Shown: positions 1-11,608, counted from the stretch's first letter. The stretch: DNA of 64,000 nt from Aquatica leii (GCA_035610365.1 CM069432.1:12648001-12712000), one strand, 5' to 3'. Numbers and translations are program-made. The notes: generated by a model from the sequence alone, not told the origin.

Positions 1-216
1 ATGAAAAAAAAATTAACTATGATTTTAAAATAATATTCTTACAAATACATGGCAAATATTGTAGTCCGCAGAGTTATCAGGCATTTCCAAAGCGGTCCGT
101 AAGATCATTTGGGTTGACCACGCTTGATCTAGATTATTTTATACGTATTTCGAACGCATTAAAAAAGCCATTAGATTGATTACACTTTGTATTATTTATT
201 TTATTTGTTTTAAAAG

Positions 217-533
217 GCAAACTCTGGAAAATGCGTAAGGATATTTTTAACTGTCTGCATGCTGTGTCAAACAAGAGTGATTCCACCAAAAGACGGAACA
301 CCAATCACTAGAGACGACATTTCTTGTAAAATAACTTACTGTTCTGTTGGTAAGTACAACTACCTTAAAATATCATCCTAAAATCTATTTTAATAATATT
401 TGTAGTAAATCCAGGCGGATGGGCGCCAGCTTCTGTGTTAAGAGCATTGTACAAAAGAGAGTATCCAAAATTTTTAAAACGATTTACAGCTTACGTTATA
501 AATCAAACAAAAGATAAACAAATCATGTTCTAG
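217..533 (+). CDS. CERT: Ceramide transfer protein, C-terminal two exons (partial)
   Basis: These are the last two coding exons of a START-domain ceramide transfer protein, which carries ceramide from the ER to the trans-Golgi for sphingomyelin synthesis. Exon 217-349 follows an AG acceptor at 215-216 and ends at a GTAAGT donor in phase 1. A 56 bp intron follows, and exon 406-533 ends in TAG. The spliced frame reads through [13 protein letters not shown] and then [20 protein letters not shown], close to the end of the START domain of animal CERT, including the conserved NPGGWAP stretch and the YPKFLKRFT helix that closes the lipid cavity. The PH domain, FFAT motif and most of the START domain would lie upstream of the window. 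I could not place the preceding exon in 1-216. Both frames are intact, so I take this as the functional gene. Identity comes from recalled family similarity, not a search. Confidence 0.9.
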
Positions 534-1500
534 TATTTGCAGTTAAGAAGAACGTCATATTTTAATTTTGTATATCTTATTAAATGCTTTTATCTCTACA
601 AAGTTTATTAGGTATTATTATTACACAATTAAAGCACAACGTGTCTTTTTATTTGTTTTTTTATACATGTTTATTTTTGGTACAAGTGCAAGTGCATTTT
701 CTTTGGTGGTGAACAAGTGCCGTCCTGTAGTTGAATTGTTACGAATTGTATGTTTATTATATGACTCGAGAAATTTGTTTAAAAGAGTGATAACCACTTA
801 ACCCATTGAATCCTTAGTGAAAGTTAGTTAAATGTTTTTTATCATGCGAAAGACTGCTACACAAATGATGCCTTGACTTGTAAATTTTATTGTAATTGAT
901 GTAGTTCCTGCCGAGTGTATTTGCATTGTTTAAAATGGGGGCTTTATTTTGTGAATACCTTCATTGGAGGTATTAAAGCCCACGTACTATAAATTTTATA
1001 AATCTTTGTGTCCAAAGCGTGTTATTATTTTATAAAGATTTTTAGGGAATTGTACAGTATGTAAGTAAAATGTGAGCAGGTTACGTTCTAAGTACAAACT
1101 GTTGAATTCTGTTAAGTGAACTCTAAATATTTTTAATATTTAAAAAAAAATATTGAAAGTATTTAAAGTTAATAAATGTATGTTGTAAACTTGTATTGTT
1201 GAATTTTACTTTAGCTTAGTGTTTCTCCACTACAAATTTAAAAAAAAATGCTAATGTTTACAATGATTTTGGTCTAAAAATTCTCATTTTGAAAATAAAA
1301 GATGTGAAGCTGTTAATGTTTTACAGTATTAATCGAAAATGCGCTAATAAAAGACATACAAATACAGTAATGGTGAACAATAAACATTGATATTATTATT
1401 ACTATTATTTCTTTAAAATGTTTATGATTTTCTGACACGCAGATTTCTTCAGTGGAGCAAAAGACGAGAGAGATCTACATTCGGCAATGGGTGGAATATA
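534..1500 (+). other. CERT 3' UTR and intergenic stretch
   Basis: This is AT-rich sequence downstream of the CERT stop codon. Several possible poly(A) signals are visible, for example AATAAA at 1171-1176 and further AATAAA-like motifs near 1296-1390. The 77-codon open stretch at 568-801 has no recognisable features and lies where the 3' UTR is expected. No other gene seen. Confidence 0.5.
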
Positions 1501-1995
1501 CCGGGTGTCTCATGCTAGCGTATTTCCAATAGAAATTCAAAGAAATGCTCTGGACAACATGTATGTAGATTTATGAGAGACACATTTGAAAATTTGCAAA
1601 GATGGCGGACTTCCGGTTATACCGGAAATCGAAGCTAACTTCAATATTTTAAATTATATTATCTTTTTGAATTTTAATGTGCCATTGTCTTGGTCCTAAG
1701 ATGTACACTTTGGGCGTAATTTGACATTTTTAAAAAAATTTGATGTTTTCCGTGCTTCAAGCAATTCATCATATCTCGGAACCTCAATAAGTTAGGAAGT
1801 TGCGGTTTGACGTGTTGTATTAAACACCAACAGAGACATCTTTTAGGCAATAAATTATATTTTGTAAGGTTCCGTTATTTCGTTTAATTTCATCATACCC
1901 ATTTTTGTATACTGCTAGTTTTTCAAATTTTTCTAAAATTAGCATTGACAATTTTCACGTTTTTGACAAAAAGAAAGTTGGCTTTGCTTATTCTT
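1501..1995 (+). repeat. Left inverted-repeat arm
   Basis: It starts near CCGGGTGTCTCATG and runs through shared blocks such as CGTGCTTCAAGCAATTCATC, CTCAATAAGTTAGGAA and TATACTGCTAGTTTTTCAAA. Each block recurs in reverse complement in the right arm with substitutions and small indels. Similarity extends over most of the arm. The outer boundary is uncertain by tens of bases. Confidence 0.6.
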
Positions 1996-2104
1996 TGAGA
2001 TGCTATTTTATTAAGAAAAGTGGTACAGTGTCCAGTTCTGAATGTGTGTTCTTCATCACGTTTCTTATTGTTTGTTGAGTATGTCGTTCAGTCAAGACGA
2101 TTTG

Positions 2105-5100
2105 GTCGATGTGATACACATTATTTATTATTTAGGCTCCAGACAACGTCGGGCAGCTTCTCGTCCCACCGACCTTCTGTCTCCACGCTCGTCGCCAGAG
2201 CCTGTATAATCGTGCGATTTGATCGTTCCACTTGACCCTTCGCCCGAGGTGTTGCGATAGCATACGCCATACGCCCGTAGCATTCCAAACCGAGCCATCA
2301 CCGGGTCGTACAACTTGTCGCCGTTCAAAGTACTTCGATATAAGCGCCGCCCCTTTATCTTATAGTTCGCTTTGACGTCAGGATCGGCTGGACCAGACAT
2401 TAATGCCGCCATTATAGTCTGTACTTTTGGATCCTGCAGCTGTACTGTGAGGAACCAATCGTCGTCCGCCATCGACACCACATTAACGCCAGTCCTCACT
2501 ATCGTTTCGCCAAAAGGGTGTCTGCTTAACGCATCTACGTGTTGCATGCGCCCGCCGGCTCTGTATTTTACTTAAAAGTCAAACTCCTGAATAGTTAGCT
2601 ACCACCTAGCACTACGGGACACTAAATCCCGTTTAATGAGGGTTGCTCTTATCGCCACGCAATCTGTGACAACCTTAAACCGTACTCCTAACAAGTAAAC
2701 CCCAAAGCGCCTTATAGATTCTACAACCGCCAAGGTCTCCAGTTCATAACTATGGTACACCTGTTCGGTCGCCGCAGTTATTCTACTGTAGTACTCACTC
2801 TTCTCTTTTGCCCCTCAGCATTAAAATACCACCCAGGTTCCATTTGCTTTCCATTGTCGGTATGTAATTCTGTTTCCGCGTGGCTGTCGTATAAGGACAG
2901 CACTGGTCTCTTGGACAGACAACCTTTCAATGTCTCGAATGCTTTCTGCTGCTTATCGCCCTAAGTCCACTCAACGCCCTTCTTAGTAAGATTCGTAAGA
3001 GGGCGAGGCACTGAAAAATTCATAACAAATTTTCTAAAATAAGAAGCAAGACCAATAAACTAGAGGAAACTCCTCTACGGCTCGCACCTTCCGCCATTAT
3101 TTATGATGCGCTGAAATACAGCTGGAGAATTAGCAAGGCCAAAAGGAACTCCAAGATATTCGTACTGGCCATCCGGCGTCACAAAGGTAGTCTTATCCAC
3201 TGAATTAGTATGCATTGACACCTGATGATACCCTTGAGCTATATCTAAAGTAGTAAAGTACCTTTTATTCACCAACCGATCTATTTGATCAGATATTAAT
3301 GGTAGTGTAGTCTTTGACAATTATAGCATTTAACGCCCTATAATCAACAAACAACCGCATGTGGCCACACTTGTTCGGCACCAACACAATAGGACTAGCA
3401 TAACGCTGACTGGCTTTCCCGTATAACGCCTCTAAAAGAGATTGGACGTTTTGCCGTACTACTTGACGCTCCGACAATGACAACCTATACGGCCGGTATA
3501 ATATATTGGCACAGGCCAGGCCAGTGGATTCCAAGTCATCATCGCCTCGCGAAAAACAATGCGCTTTGTTTTTTAACAATGTAAACAACCGCCTCTTACA
3601 GTCATCTGATACACTGCTTACATTCGCGCATGTCAAATCAAGCATGCATGGTTTATTAATACTTTCACATATATTCACCTTTACTAGCGCCTCATCCGCC
3701 GGTTGGCACACATCAGCCGGCCCTTCTTGAGGGTAAATGGTGTGTCGCCCATGTTGGTGATAGATACCTCCACGCCAGGACGTACGCCGGCATCGCCAAT
3801 GAAAGACGCCCATCGGAGTACCACTTCGCCGAAGTAATTACATACTCACCTGGTTCGCCATTAAGTACTTCCACTTTCGCCAAAATTCTCATTCGCGGTG
3901 CGCAGATAACATCTTCCGCTAAAACCATCGGACGCCGGATCGCCTAAGAATGTCACTAACGTCATCATGAGTCGTCAGCACCGCCTTGCCGCCTCGCACC
4001 ACCAGCGTGACATTAGGACTCTGAATCGCTAGCTGACCTAGCAACAACTCGATTCGCCTCATGTCCAATTGAAACCCACTCAGAGTGATTTGTACGCACC
4101 CGTTGCTAGTGGCTACTCCGCCGCCAAACCCGCATAAGGATATGCCAGCAGCAGAACAATCCACAGGTAGTGCTAAACGCCTCGCCGTGTGTCCTGCCAT
4201 AATATTTTGTTCGCTACCGGTATCGATATATACGCGTACCGCCTCGCCATTGACATACGCCGTCTATCTAAAAACTGAATCGCTTGGAGTGATTAATAAT
4301 CTCACCTGCGTTTTTTCTTCAGTTCGCCTCTTTGAGCAGTTTGCAGCCCAATGGCCTGTTCAGCCGCAACACCTGCACCTGTCTAACCTAGGCTTTGGAC
4401 AGTCTCGGCTCATGTGATCGCCAAGCTCCTGGCAGTTGTAACACCTCACCGTATCTTACGATGGTAAGCGTCGTTTGGTACCAGCCACACAAATCTTGGG
4501 CAGTCATTTCGCCCACCTGGTAGCTGTCTAGCCCCGCCAGGAAGTTGTGGTATAGTACCTCCGGCAGGCTAGGACAAACGCCGTGTGCGCTTGCCCGTAA
4601 CTCCATTGGTAAGCCATCGATAATACACGAAACGGCATTTCCGCCTGGAACGCCAACCCTTGCACACAATGCCAGTTTAGCATGGTAATATGCAGTCATC
4701 GTCTCAAAGTCAGTCTTACGCCTCGACATCATTTCTCTGAGCATGACGGCGAAATCACGCCGTCGTGGAAACACCGCTCCCACTTTCGTTTTCCACTGCT
4801 CCCACGATAGGTCATAATTCTCAAGGCGCTGATGCCAGGTTTTGGCAGTTCTCGCCAGACCAGCCGTGTATGTCACCCAGCTGATCAATTTTTCGGAGCC
4901 ACCGTTCCACGTTATAGTCTGGGTTCTCCGGATCGAAAGGCTCCACTATGTCCGCCGACAAGAATAATTCTCGTCTGATGCTGCATGGGTCCAGCTCCAT
5001 GGACTCGCCACACCCACCCGAACTCGCCGGTCCAGGTACAGGCGCTGCACTAATCGCCACCAATGCCGCCGTTATGAGTTGTTCACGCAACCCACTCGCC

Positions 5101-5150
5101 ATTATGGCCTCCACCAGCTCCTGCACTGAAGGCATCGTCATCTGAGGTGT
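2105..5150 (-). pseudogene. Decayed Ty3/gypsy-like gag-pol
   Basis: Read on the minus strand this follows Ty3 order. Gag runs from about 5141 to 4388, with a frameshift near 4850 and a second before the zinc knuckle CYNCQELGDHMSRDC near 4390-4440. The protease, with YIDTGSEQNIM, lies at 4200-4240. RT starts around 3500 and shows FTTLDIAQGYHQVSMH and FGLANSPAVFQRIINN (3110-3270). The RNase H end, HVDALSRHP, is at about 2520-2547. RT has no YxDD box: sequence jumps from AVFQRIINN to the FIGLASYFRKFV block, so the catalytic segment seems deleted. Integrase is mostly missing as well. After about 2280 the frame resumes at ATPRAKGQVERSNRTIIQAL, which contains the last catalytic Glu. Several stops and frameshifts are present. 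It is a dead copy, bounded by the inverted repeats rather than LTRs. Confidence 0.8.
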
Positions 5151-5764
5151 CCGCCGTGGTGAACCTTAGCCATGACGCCGAGGACTAGCCTCTTCTCGCC
5201 GGGGACTGTCGAAAATACCCCTCAGCACCTCATCACCATCCTCATGAATAATGAGCTCTTCTCCTACGTACTGCTCTGCCATTTTCTTCAGTATCGTCAA
5301 TTCACAATCGCTTGTTAAGATTATTACGCAATTACAACGCCGTGTATCGCCTGTTTAAATCGCCGTTTACAAACACCTTCAAAACACGTAGTTTTATCCC
5401 ACTTTTGATTTGTTAAATAAAACTCTTTCAATTTAATAAACCTATTGTAATAAGCTACAAGAGCATACACTATTACACCACGCCACCAATAATTAGTAAT
5501 CGTCGTGGTCGCCGCGCCCAGTATTCCTCCGCGCATGGATCCATCGTCCCCGCCCGATCCATTGCCATTGCGGTTGGATGCGCGCGAAAAAGAAACTTCT
5601 AATAATTATTTTCGAGAAGTAATTCGGTTATAAATTTTGTTTTGACAATGTTGTTTGTTGCTTTGTCTTTTTTTTACTTTTGAGTTTTGAGGCTTTTCAG
5701 CACCGTCGTGCACCACACGACTTTGCCCTTATGTACGGCGCGGGAGTGGGCAAAACCAATTGCT

Positions 5765-6262
5765 TTTTCGTTAAAAATGTGAAAATTGTTAATCAATCAC
5801 TTCAAATTGGAAACATTTATAAAACTAGCAGGGGTAGACAAAAATAATTAAGATGAAATCGAAAGAAAATAGAATTCTGCATTGGATGGTGTGAAAAATT
5901 ACTGGTCGTTCCGTGTGAAAAAATCAAGATATCTATGTTAGAAAATTTTCAAACTTAACTGTGTACATATTGCATAATACGGCAGCTTACAAAATAAAAT
6001 TTTTGTGCTTAATACAATACTTCAAACCTCAAATTTCTAACTTATTGAGTTTCAGGGATATGATAAATTGCTTAAAGCACGGCAAATTTTTCCACAAAGG
6101 TGCATTAAAATTTAAAAATTTAGTATAATACAGGGCGTTCCATTTAAAATATCGTAGTTAGCATCGAAGTCCCCCATGTTTATAATAAAATGTGTTTCTT
6201 AAGAATCTATACATGCTATGCAGAACATTTCTTCGAGTTTCTAGCAGAAATGAAGTGATTTC
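5765..6262 (-). repeat. Right inverted-repeat arm
   Basis: This is the reverse-complement partner of 1501-1995. Matching blocks include CTCAATAAGTTAGAAATTTG, CTGCTAGTTTTATAAA and GAAATGTTCTGC when read on the minus strand. The two arms differ at many positions, so they are old or were never identical. Confidence 0.6.
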
Positions 6263-6364
6263 TTCACAATAATTATTAATAATTTGTTTAGTTTCTTGAA
6301 AAATTACGTCACTGGTATGTATATAATTATATATTACGGTTTTTATTTATTCAAATAAAATAAA

Positions 6365-6539
6365 ATGGCAGCACGTAATTGTAAGTGATAGTGATAGGTT
6401 TGCACAATCAGTTAATTTGATTTTTATTTCAGTCAATTTTTCATTGCGCACTATGCTACGAGTTGATCTGCGTGAAGACAATTATGTTACACAAATTTGG
6501 CTGAGTGACACTACTGAATTCTATACTGTGGTGTTATAA
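6365..6539 (+). CDS. Putative two-exon small ORF
   Basis: ATG at 6365 opens a 16 nt exon ending at a perfect GTAAGTGA donor. A 52 bp intron ends in a TTTTTATTTCAG acceptor at 6432. The second exon, 6433-6539, continues the frame to TAA. The product would be 40 residues (MAARNFNFSLRTMLRVDLRE at its start), with no signal peptide or membrane segment. I do not recognise the family. Support is only the match between strong splice signals and an open frame; exon 1 is very short. It sits about 400 bp upstream of GINS3 on the same strand, so it could instead be the start of a longer gene or chance. Confidence 0.3.
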
Positions 6540-6938
6540 AATTCGTCGTTTAAGACTGAGCCAAGTTTATTCAAGGATTGTAAAAAGCGTTCAAGACGAC
6601 CATAAAAACCTTTGTAGAAGAGAGTAAAAAAATAAGGTATCTGACCACTGATTTAAAACACAACTGGCTGTTTTACCAACAAATTTTGGCATTTTCTAAA
6701 AGTTACAAGTTAAATGTGTTTAATAATCACTTTTTGTTAAAACAAATTTTATTATTATCATACATTAGTAGAACTGAGTAAAGTTTATTGTAAACAGCAA
6801 TATTTTATTTAAAATTAATTTGATTAAATTCAAATATTTAAATATGCTGCCAACTGTTAATTTAAAAATTTTAAACCTTACTTATAAAAAGTATCTAACT
6901 TCGCAGCAGTTTAAAAAAATAAATGTACATAACCGAAA

Positions 6939-7643
6939 ATGTCGTTGTCGCAATCATATAAACCAAATTATTTTTCAATAGAAGATATTTTAGTTACGCA
7001 AGAACGAGTTCCATGCAAGTTTTTAATAAATGTACCTAAACTAGGTAATGTCGTAGTTTTGATTCTTCGTTAGTTACATTTATATCGTAGGAAAATTAAA
7101 TCCTGCTACAGAAGATCTCGATATTAAACCGGGAACAATCCTCGAATTACCTATGTGGTTAGCAGAACCAATATCATCAGGTAGACAACCTCTAATTTCA
7201 ATTGATTTACCCAGATCATATAAAGAAACCCATCGTGAAATTTTAAAAGCCGATGCTGTTGCTGTAGATTTACATAAATTTGGAATAAACTTTTACGAAT
7301 TAGGCTTATACGTGAAACACTTAGATCCTACAGGCGAAGTCTTGAAAGTGTTATTACATGTATGTAGAAGTGTTTCTTAAATATTCTTTTGCTTATTCTT
7401 CTAAAGACTTTTCAGTCACGATTCAGACTACTCATGGATTTAACTGAAAATGTAGGTTCTGATCCAACGGTACAAAATCGGTTAGATATGTTAGAACGAA
7501 TGTTGTTTAAAAGTGGGCATGCAGCTAGAATGCGTCTAGACACTTGGTTAAGGAAATCTGATCTTCCAATGGAGGCAGCTGCGATGGTAGTAAACCACAA
7601 AAAAAGAAAAAGAATTGATTTGGAGGATTTATTTAAAAAGTAG
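6939..7643 (+). CDS. GINS3: GINS complex subunit 3 (PSF3)
   Basis: PSF3 is one of four subunits of the GINS complex, which joins Cdc45 and Mcm2-7 to form the replicative helicase in the nucleus. There are three exons: 6939-7044 (starts ATGTCGTTG), 7091-7359 and 7407-7643 (ends TAG). The introns are 46 and 47 bp with GT-AG ends, and the phases agree, giving 203 residues, close to the usual animal length of about 200-220. Typical features are the N-terminal YFSIEDILVTQERVPCKF strand region, the LELPMWLAEPI block, VDLHKFGINFYELG, and the C-terminal helical part with LDMLERMLFKSGH and the basic KKRKRIDLEDL tail. No disruption is visible. The start is the first in-frame ATG, and its N-terminus matches the family. 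Confidence 0.93.
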
Positions 7644-7734
7644 TTTTTTTAATAATATATTTCTTAATGAATACACTTAAGGTGAGAATTATAATTGTAA
7701 AAATTATTAATAAGTTTTTTGTTAAGCTATATTT

Positions 7735-7932
7735 CTACTTTATTGAAGCAATTAATTCCACAAATACTCTTTCCGCTTCTTCCTTTATGGTACTGTTCCC
7801 AGTGAATGTTCGTTATGCTGCTTCTATTTCTTCAGCATTAAGTTATTTGCACAAATCGGAATTAACAGTAATGACGAGACTGTGTAGTAAAATTTCTACT
7901 GCATTTAAATCTAGTATTATTTTTGAAGTCAT
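7735..7932 (-). pseudogene. Possible decayed coding segment, convergent to GINS3
   Basis: On the minus strand one frame reads MTSKIILDLNAVEILLHSLV, then LNAEEIEAA, then RTFTGNSTIKEEAERVFVEL, ending in TAG, but two in-frame TAA codons interrupt it. The residue mix looks protein-like (alternating acidic and hydrophobic, helix-like), unlike the opposite strand, whose 100-codon open frame (7667-7969) is rich in Ser and Ile as expected of an antisense frame. Family unknown. It could be a pseudogene tail or chance. Confidence 0.25.
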
Positions 7933-8137
7933 TGGTTGGTCTCAATCTTTAACAGTATGTTGGATTTAATATAAATGTAACTGTAACGAATAATATAATG
8001 TTCACTTATTGATTCAACTGCATGTAGAGAAAAAACAGTTTCAAATTACGTTATTTACAAAGAGTTGACTTTATTTATAGTTTATCTGGATCGAAGTGTC
8101 ATGGATTGTGATTGTTTTGTATTGGTTGTGGGTTCTT

Positions 8138-9410
8138 CTTTTGTCTTTTGGTCGCCATTGTGAGAAACTTGTAACTGAATAATTTCTATAGTTTTGATGG
8201 AATTTTGCAGTAAAAATATGGTTTAATTGCTTTAAGCATCTTCCTTTAGTCTTTATTAGATGCGGGACTTAAAATATCAGCAGTCGTTTAATTAATTTTT
8301 AAATCGTTGACCATGGTTCCTACCATCGGAAAGGTAATTAATCCATTAATTTCCTACATTTTTTATTGTATAATCGAAGATTATACCTACTTAATATAAC
8401 TAATTCTTTTTTATCTTTGTTATTCAAGTCTCATTTTCTTCACACCAGTGATCGTCTTGCATCTGTCTACGTATTGTACCTAGAGCACCTTCAGTCTACT
8501 AATCCGATTTTTCCCAACAAGTGCAAGCTGGAGAAAAGAAACTTCGATCGAAAACTTGAATTCGAGAAGTAAAGCTCCTCTATTGTGACCAGGTAGGAGT
8601 ATATTCTAAATTTTATCATCTCTGCCACAAAAGTTAATGAACTTTCTTAATTTTGTTTGCAATATTGTTTGGGGTAAATAAAATTTGTTTTGAATTTATC
8701 ATTGGAGTTAAGAGTATCGTCTCCACTTTTTTTTGACTAAGTCGGAATTGGGATACATTTGGCAGTTTTCAGTGTGCATACAGTATAAATTAAGCAATTT
8801 TTTTTACATTTAGTTAATATTATCCTAAAGTATTTCAATTAAAATTACAAGAAACTGAATTTCTTAAAATTCAACTCCTATACACCTATTTAGTTAGCAA
8901 CCGCATTTGTCTATAATTTATTGAATCACGTAGTCGTAGATAGCAATTTTTTTCGCCATATTGTTGTGGAAATTTCTTTTGTCTTTTGGTAGCCATTGTG
9001 AGAAACTTATAACTGAAAAAATTTAGCACTGAAATTTGAATGTTTGGATGTGCTCTTGCTGACTAAACCCGATTATATTGATTTTAGCGACTTCGTCATT
9101 GGATGTGGAACTTAAAATACCAGCAGTTCATTAATTAATTTTTACATAATCATTCTCATCATATGATTTACCATTGTTCTGAAAGGTAATCTTTCCATTG
9201 TATCGTTAATCATTTTTAAACTTTTGTTATTAAAGCATTACCCTACTGACCATCCTACACACCTGTTCACATCATATTGCACCTGGAACACCTATTGTAC
9301 ACATCTTACTCTAACCATCCAATTTTTCCGTACACCTGTGACCTGAAGATATGAAACTCCTATCGTATCCTTCAATCCAGATACTAAGAATGCTGGGACT
9401 TTGTAACAAG
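8138..9410 (+). repeat. Direct duplication of a two-exon-like module
   Basis: A diverged unit of about 450 bp occurs twice, about 835 bp apart (8138-8592 and 8976-9410). Both copies begin with CTTTTGTCTTTTGGT.GCCATTGTGAGAAACTT. In each copy two segments are bounded by matching splice-like signals: 8284-8333 and 9127-9185 lie between CAGCAG and AAAG|GTAAT; 8429-8592 and 9236-9410 lie between a TTATT(C/A)AAG acceptor and an (A/C)AG|GTAGG donor. The enclosed sequence has no long conserved reading frame; copy 1 allows 68 codons (8366-8572) that copy 2 does not keep. It may be exons of a non-coding transcript or a repeat that carries splice sites. Confidence 0.45.
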
Positions 9411-9419
9411 GTAGGTCTC

Positions 9420-10230
9420 TATAATCTTAATTTTTATCTCTTGCCAAAACTGCATTTATTGCTGGAGTTAATTTTTCTTTGTATTTGTAAGCATTTGTTC
9501 ATATTAGTTATTAAAAGATGCTTGTAAATATAATTCAGGTCATATCTTTATTTTCATTGCACTAAAGTCATTTAAGGTAAACAACTGTGTATGTTTTTAA
9601 TGTCTACGTTACCATGAGAACTAACTGAGTTAGTCCAGGCACGGATCCAGGAAGGCAATGAGTGCAAAAATATTTGAATAATATTTGGTAAACATTCTGT
9701 TTTGTACAAATAATTATAATTTTCCCGGTAGACTTCATTACTTATACATTTTCGCAGGGCCGTCGAAAAAATTCGGTCCCGAGCGCACGTTTCTAATCAC
9801 CAAACACTGACTATCTGAACCTTCTTCAAAACTGAACAAAAACAGATATTTTTGGGTTGTAACGGATCAGTCAATAAGTCTTCAGGCTAACTATTAATAA
9901 AACTTTTTTGAAAAATTTTACTTTACACAGCTCATTACAAAACAGTTCAGTCAATACACGAAATTCGTTTTCTCCATAGTTTTAAAAGTAAGTAAAATAA
10001 TTCTCGGATTGTCGTGAAATTTTAATATAGTTTGAAGTTTGGTAATACTTGGATTTTTATTGATTTGTCTACCATGAGATTAATTCAATGTTGTTTTGCT
10101 CTAGCAGTAATGCCTACGACAATCTTATTTCCTCACGCAAATTTTTAAATATATTTAGCGCAAACGATTAATAAAATTTACAATACTCCAACTGAGGGCA
10201 TAATGTTTAATAATAAGCTACATTACTAAG
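9420..10230. other. Intergenic, no gene seen
   Basis: AT-rich sequence without a supported gene. Two short GC-richer strings look like transposon-end debris: GGCACGGATCCAGGAAGG near 9640 and CAGGGCCGTCGAAAAAATTC near 9757. I cannot define an element. Confidence 0.4.
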
Positions 10231-10232
10231 AT

Positions 10233-10690
10233 GATGAATGTCTTCCGGGTTTGGACCGTGTCATTGTTGTAACCGAAGTTGCCAACGTTTCGTCCACTTT
10301 CGTTGATAAATCACAAAACTCAAACAAGCAACCGAAATCTAAGAACTTCTCAAAAGTTAGGTTATCAACTTGTAAAACAAGCCATAATGTAACCTCTGAA
10401 AAGATAAGAAAGAAAACGATAACTTGAAAAAGCAAACGAAAATCTAACAAAGAACCACTACCGAGTTAGGTAATCAACTTGTTGAATCAAGCCTGATTCT
10501 AAACTCCGTAGAAGTGACTAAGAAGAAATAGTCTTCGCATATAAAGGAGAAGGATCGTCACGGATGGTTAAGCTCGACTCTGATTGGGTTACGGTTGATA
10601 GGGGGTGTGTACGAAAGTGGGCGAAACGTTGGCAACTTCGGTTACAACAACAATGACACGGTCCAAACTCGGAAGATATTCTTATCTTGG
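10233..10690. repeat. Inverted pair of Penelope-type terminal fragments
   Basis: About 75 bp at 10233-10310 recurs in reverse complement at 10605-10690, sharing CGAAACGTTGGCAACTTCGG and the flanking ACAATGACACGGTCCAAAC block with few differences. The CGAAACGTTG core resembles the terminal repeats of Penelope-like elements, such as the one at 25000-26755 in this window. The open frames here (10226-10450 minus, 10605-10790 plus) are translations of the two arms, not genes. Confidence 0.45.
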
Positions 10691-10799
10691 TATAGATTCC
10701 GGCCGTGGAAGCCTTCGCTATTACAATATTTCGTTTAATTTATTTCTAGGGAAAAAATTTGGTTTGGTACTTTTGTTGCATCTTGACTAATTGAGCGTC

Positions 10800-11385
10800 G
10801 GACTGGGGTAGCTAGATCTACAGCCCAGTTAATTTTACAACGGAATAAATTGCATCCTTATACATTTAGAATATGTCAGAGTCTTAGACCTGGTAATCAG
10901 TTTTTTGCGGATGGCATACCAGAAAATCCGAAGGTCCAAATTTTTCATTTTAAAGTACATAATTTGGTCTTATGAAAGCATAATAACCAACAATGGCTTT
11001 TACAACCGGTGTCGGCGTAACAAACATTACTGGGCAACAGACAATGCTCATTAAAAAAAAGCAACAAGGCATCAACACGACTTGGTTTTAATATGTGGAT
11101 AGGAATTTGGGGAGTCAAAATAATAAGACGTTTTATTTATGACAATTTAAATTCCGAAAGGTATCTCGACCTGCTAATTTGGACGATGCTTTGAATGAAT
11201 TATCTTTAGCAATCCTTAACAACTCCTGGTTTCAACTAGATGGTGTTCCTGCGCATGATTAAAAAATGTAAGGGTGTATTTATCGCAGAGGTTTCCTGAA
11301 AAATCGTTTAGAACTGACAATGAAGTATATTGTCCAGTCAATGACTGGATTTGAGTCCGTTGGATTTTTTCCTGTTATCGGTATC
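10800..11385 (+). pseudogene. Decayed mariner-type transposase (+ strand)
   Basis: The broken frames resemble the transposase at 19818-20795. ILQRNKLHPYTFRICQSLRP near 10830-10895 parallels its LLYPYHIQQVQHLEPGD. Later, NNSWFQLDGVPAHD near 11220-11262 parallels the second catalytic Asp region (MFLQHDGAPPHF). Many stops and frameshifts occur, and no terminal repeats were found. Its right end abuts the presumed copia LTR. Confidence 0.5.
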
Positions 11386-11608
11386 GGTTATGTTGAATAA
11401 AACGGGAAAACATTCTTAGTTTTTTAAACTAATTTTATTCCGGAAGCATTTTTCTTCCGCGAGTAAAATAAGCGTAGGTACTTATATGGCATTAAAAATA
11501 GTTCATGTATTCATAACTTTCAGAGAACGATTACGTAATAATAATTGAATAACATAGTTTCTAATATAAAAATTAGTGTGTAACTACAATCCAAACGTTG
11601 TGTTTTAA

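Larger units (their letters stand above)
1501..6262. mobile_element. Composite element: Ty3-like body inside long inverted repeats
   Basis: Two imperfect inverted arms of about 0.5 kb (1501-1995 and 5765-6262) enclose a minus-strand Ty3-like gag-pol remnant. I find no direct LTR pair around that body. Either a long-TIR or foldback element was invaded by a retroelement that then lost its LTRs, or two inverted copies of a repeat happen to flank it. Target-site duplications were not identified. Confidence 0.5.

Noticed and set aside
568..801. 77-codon ORF after CERT
   Set aside because: Lies in the expected 3' UTR and has no recognisable protein features.
10226..10790. Two genes sharing the peptide ETLATSVTT
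   Set aside because: Both are translations of the inverted Penelope terminal fragments.
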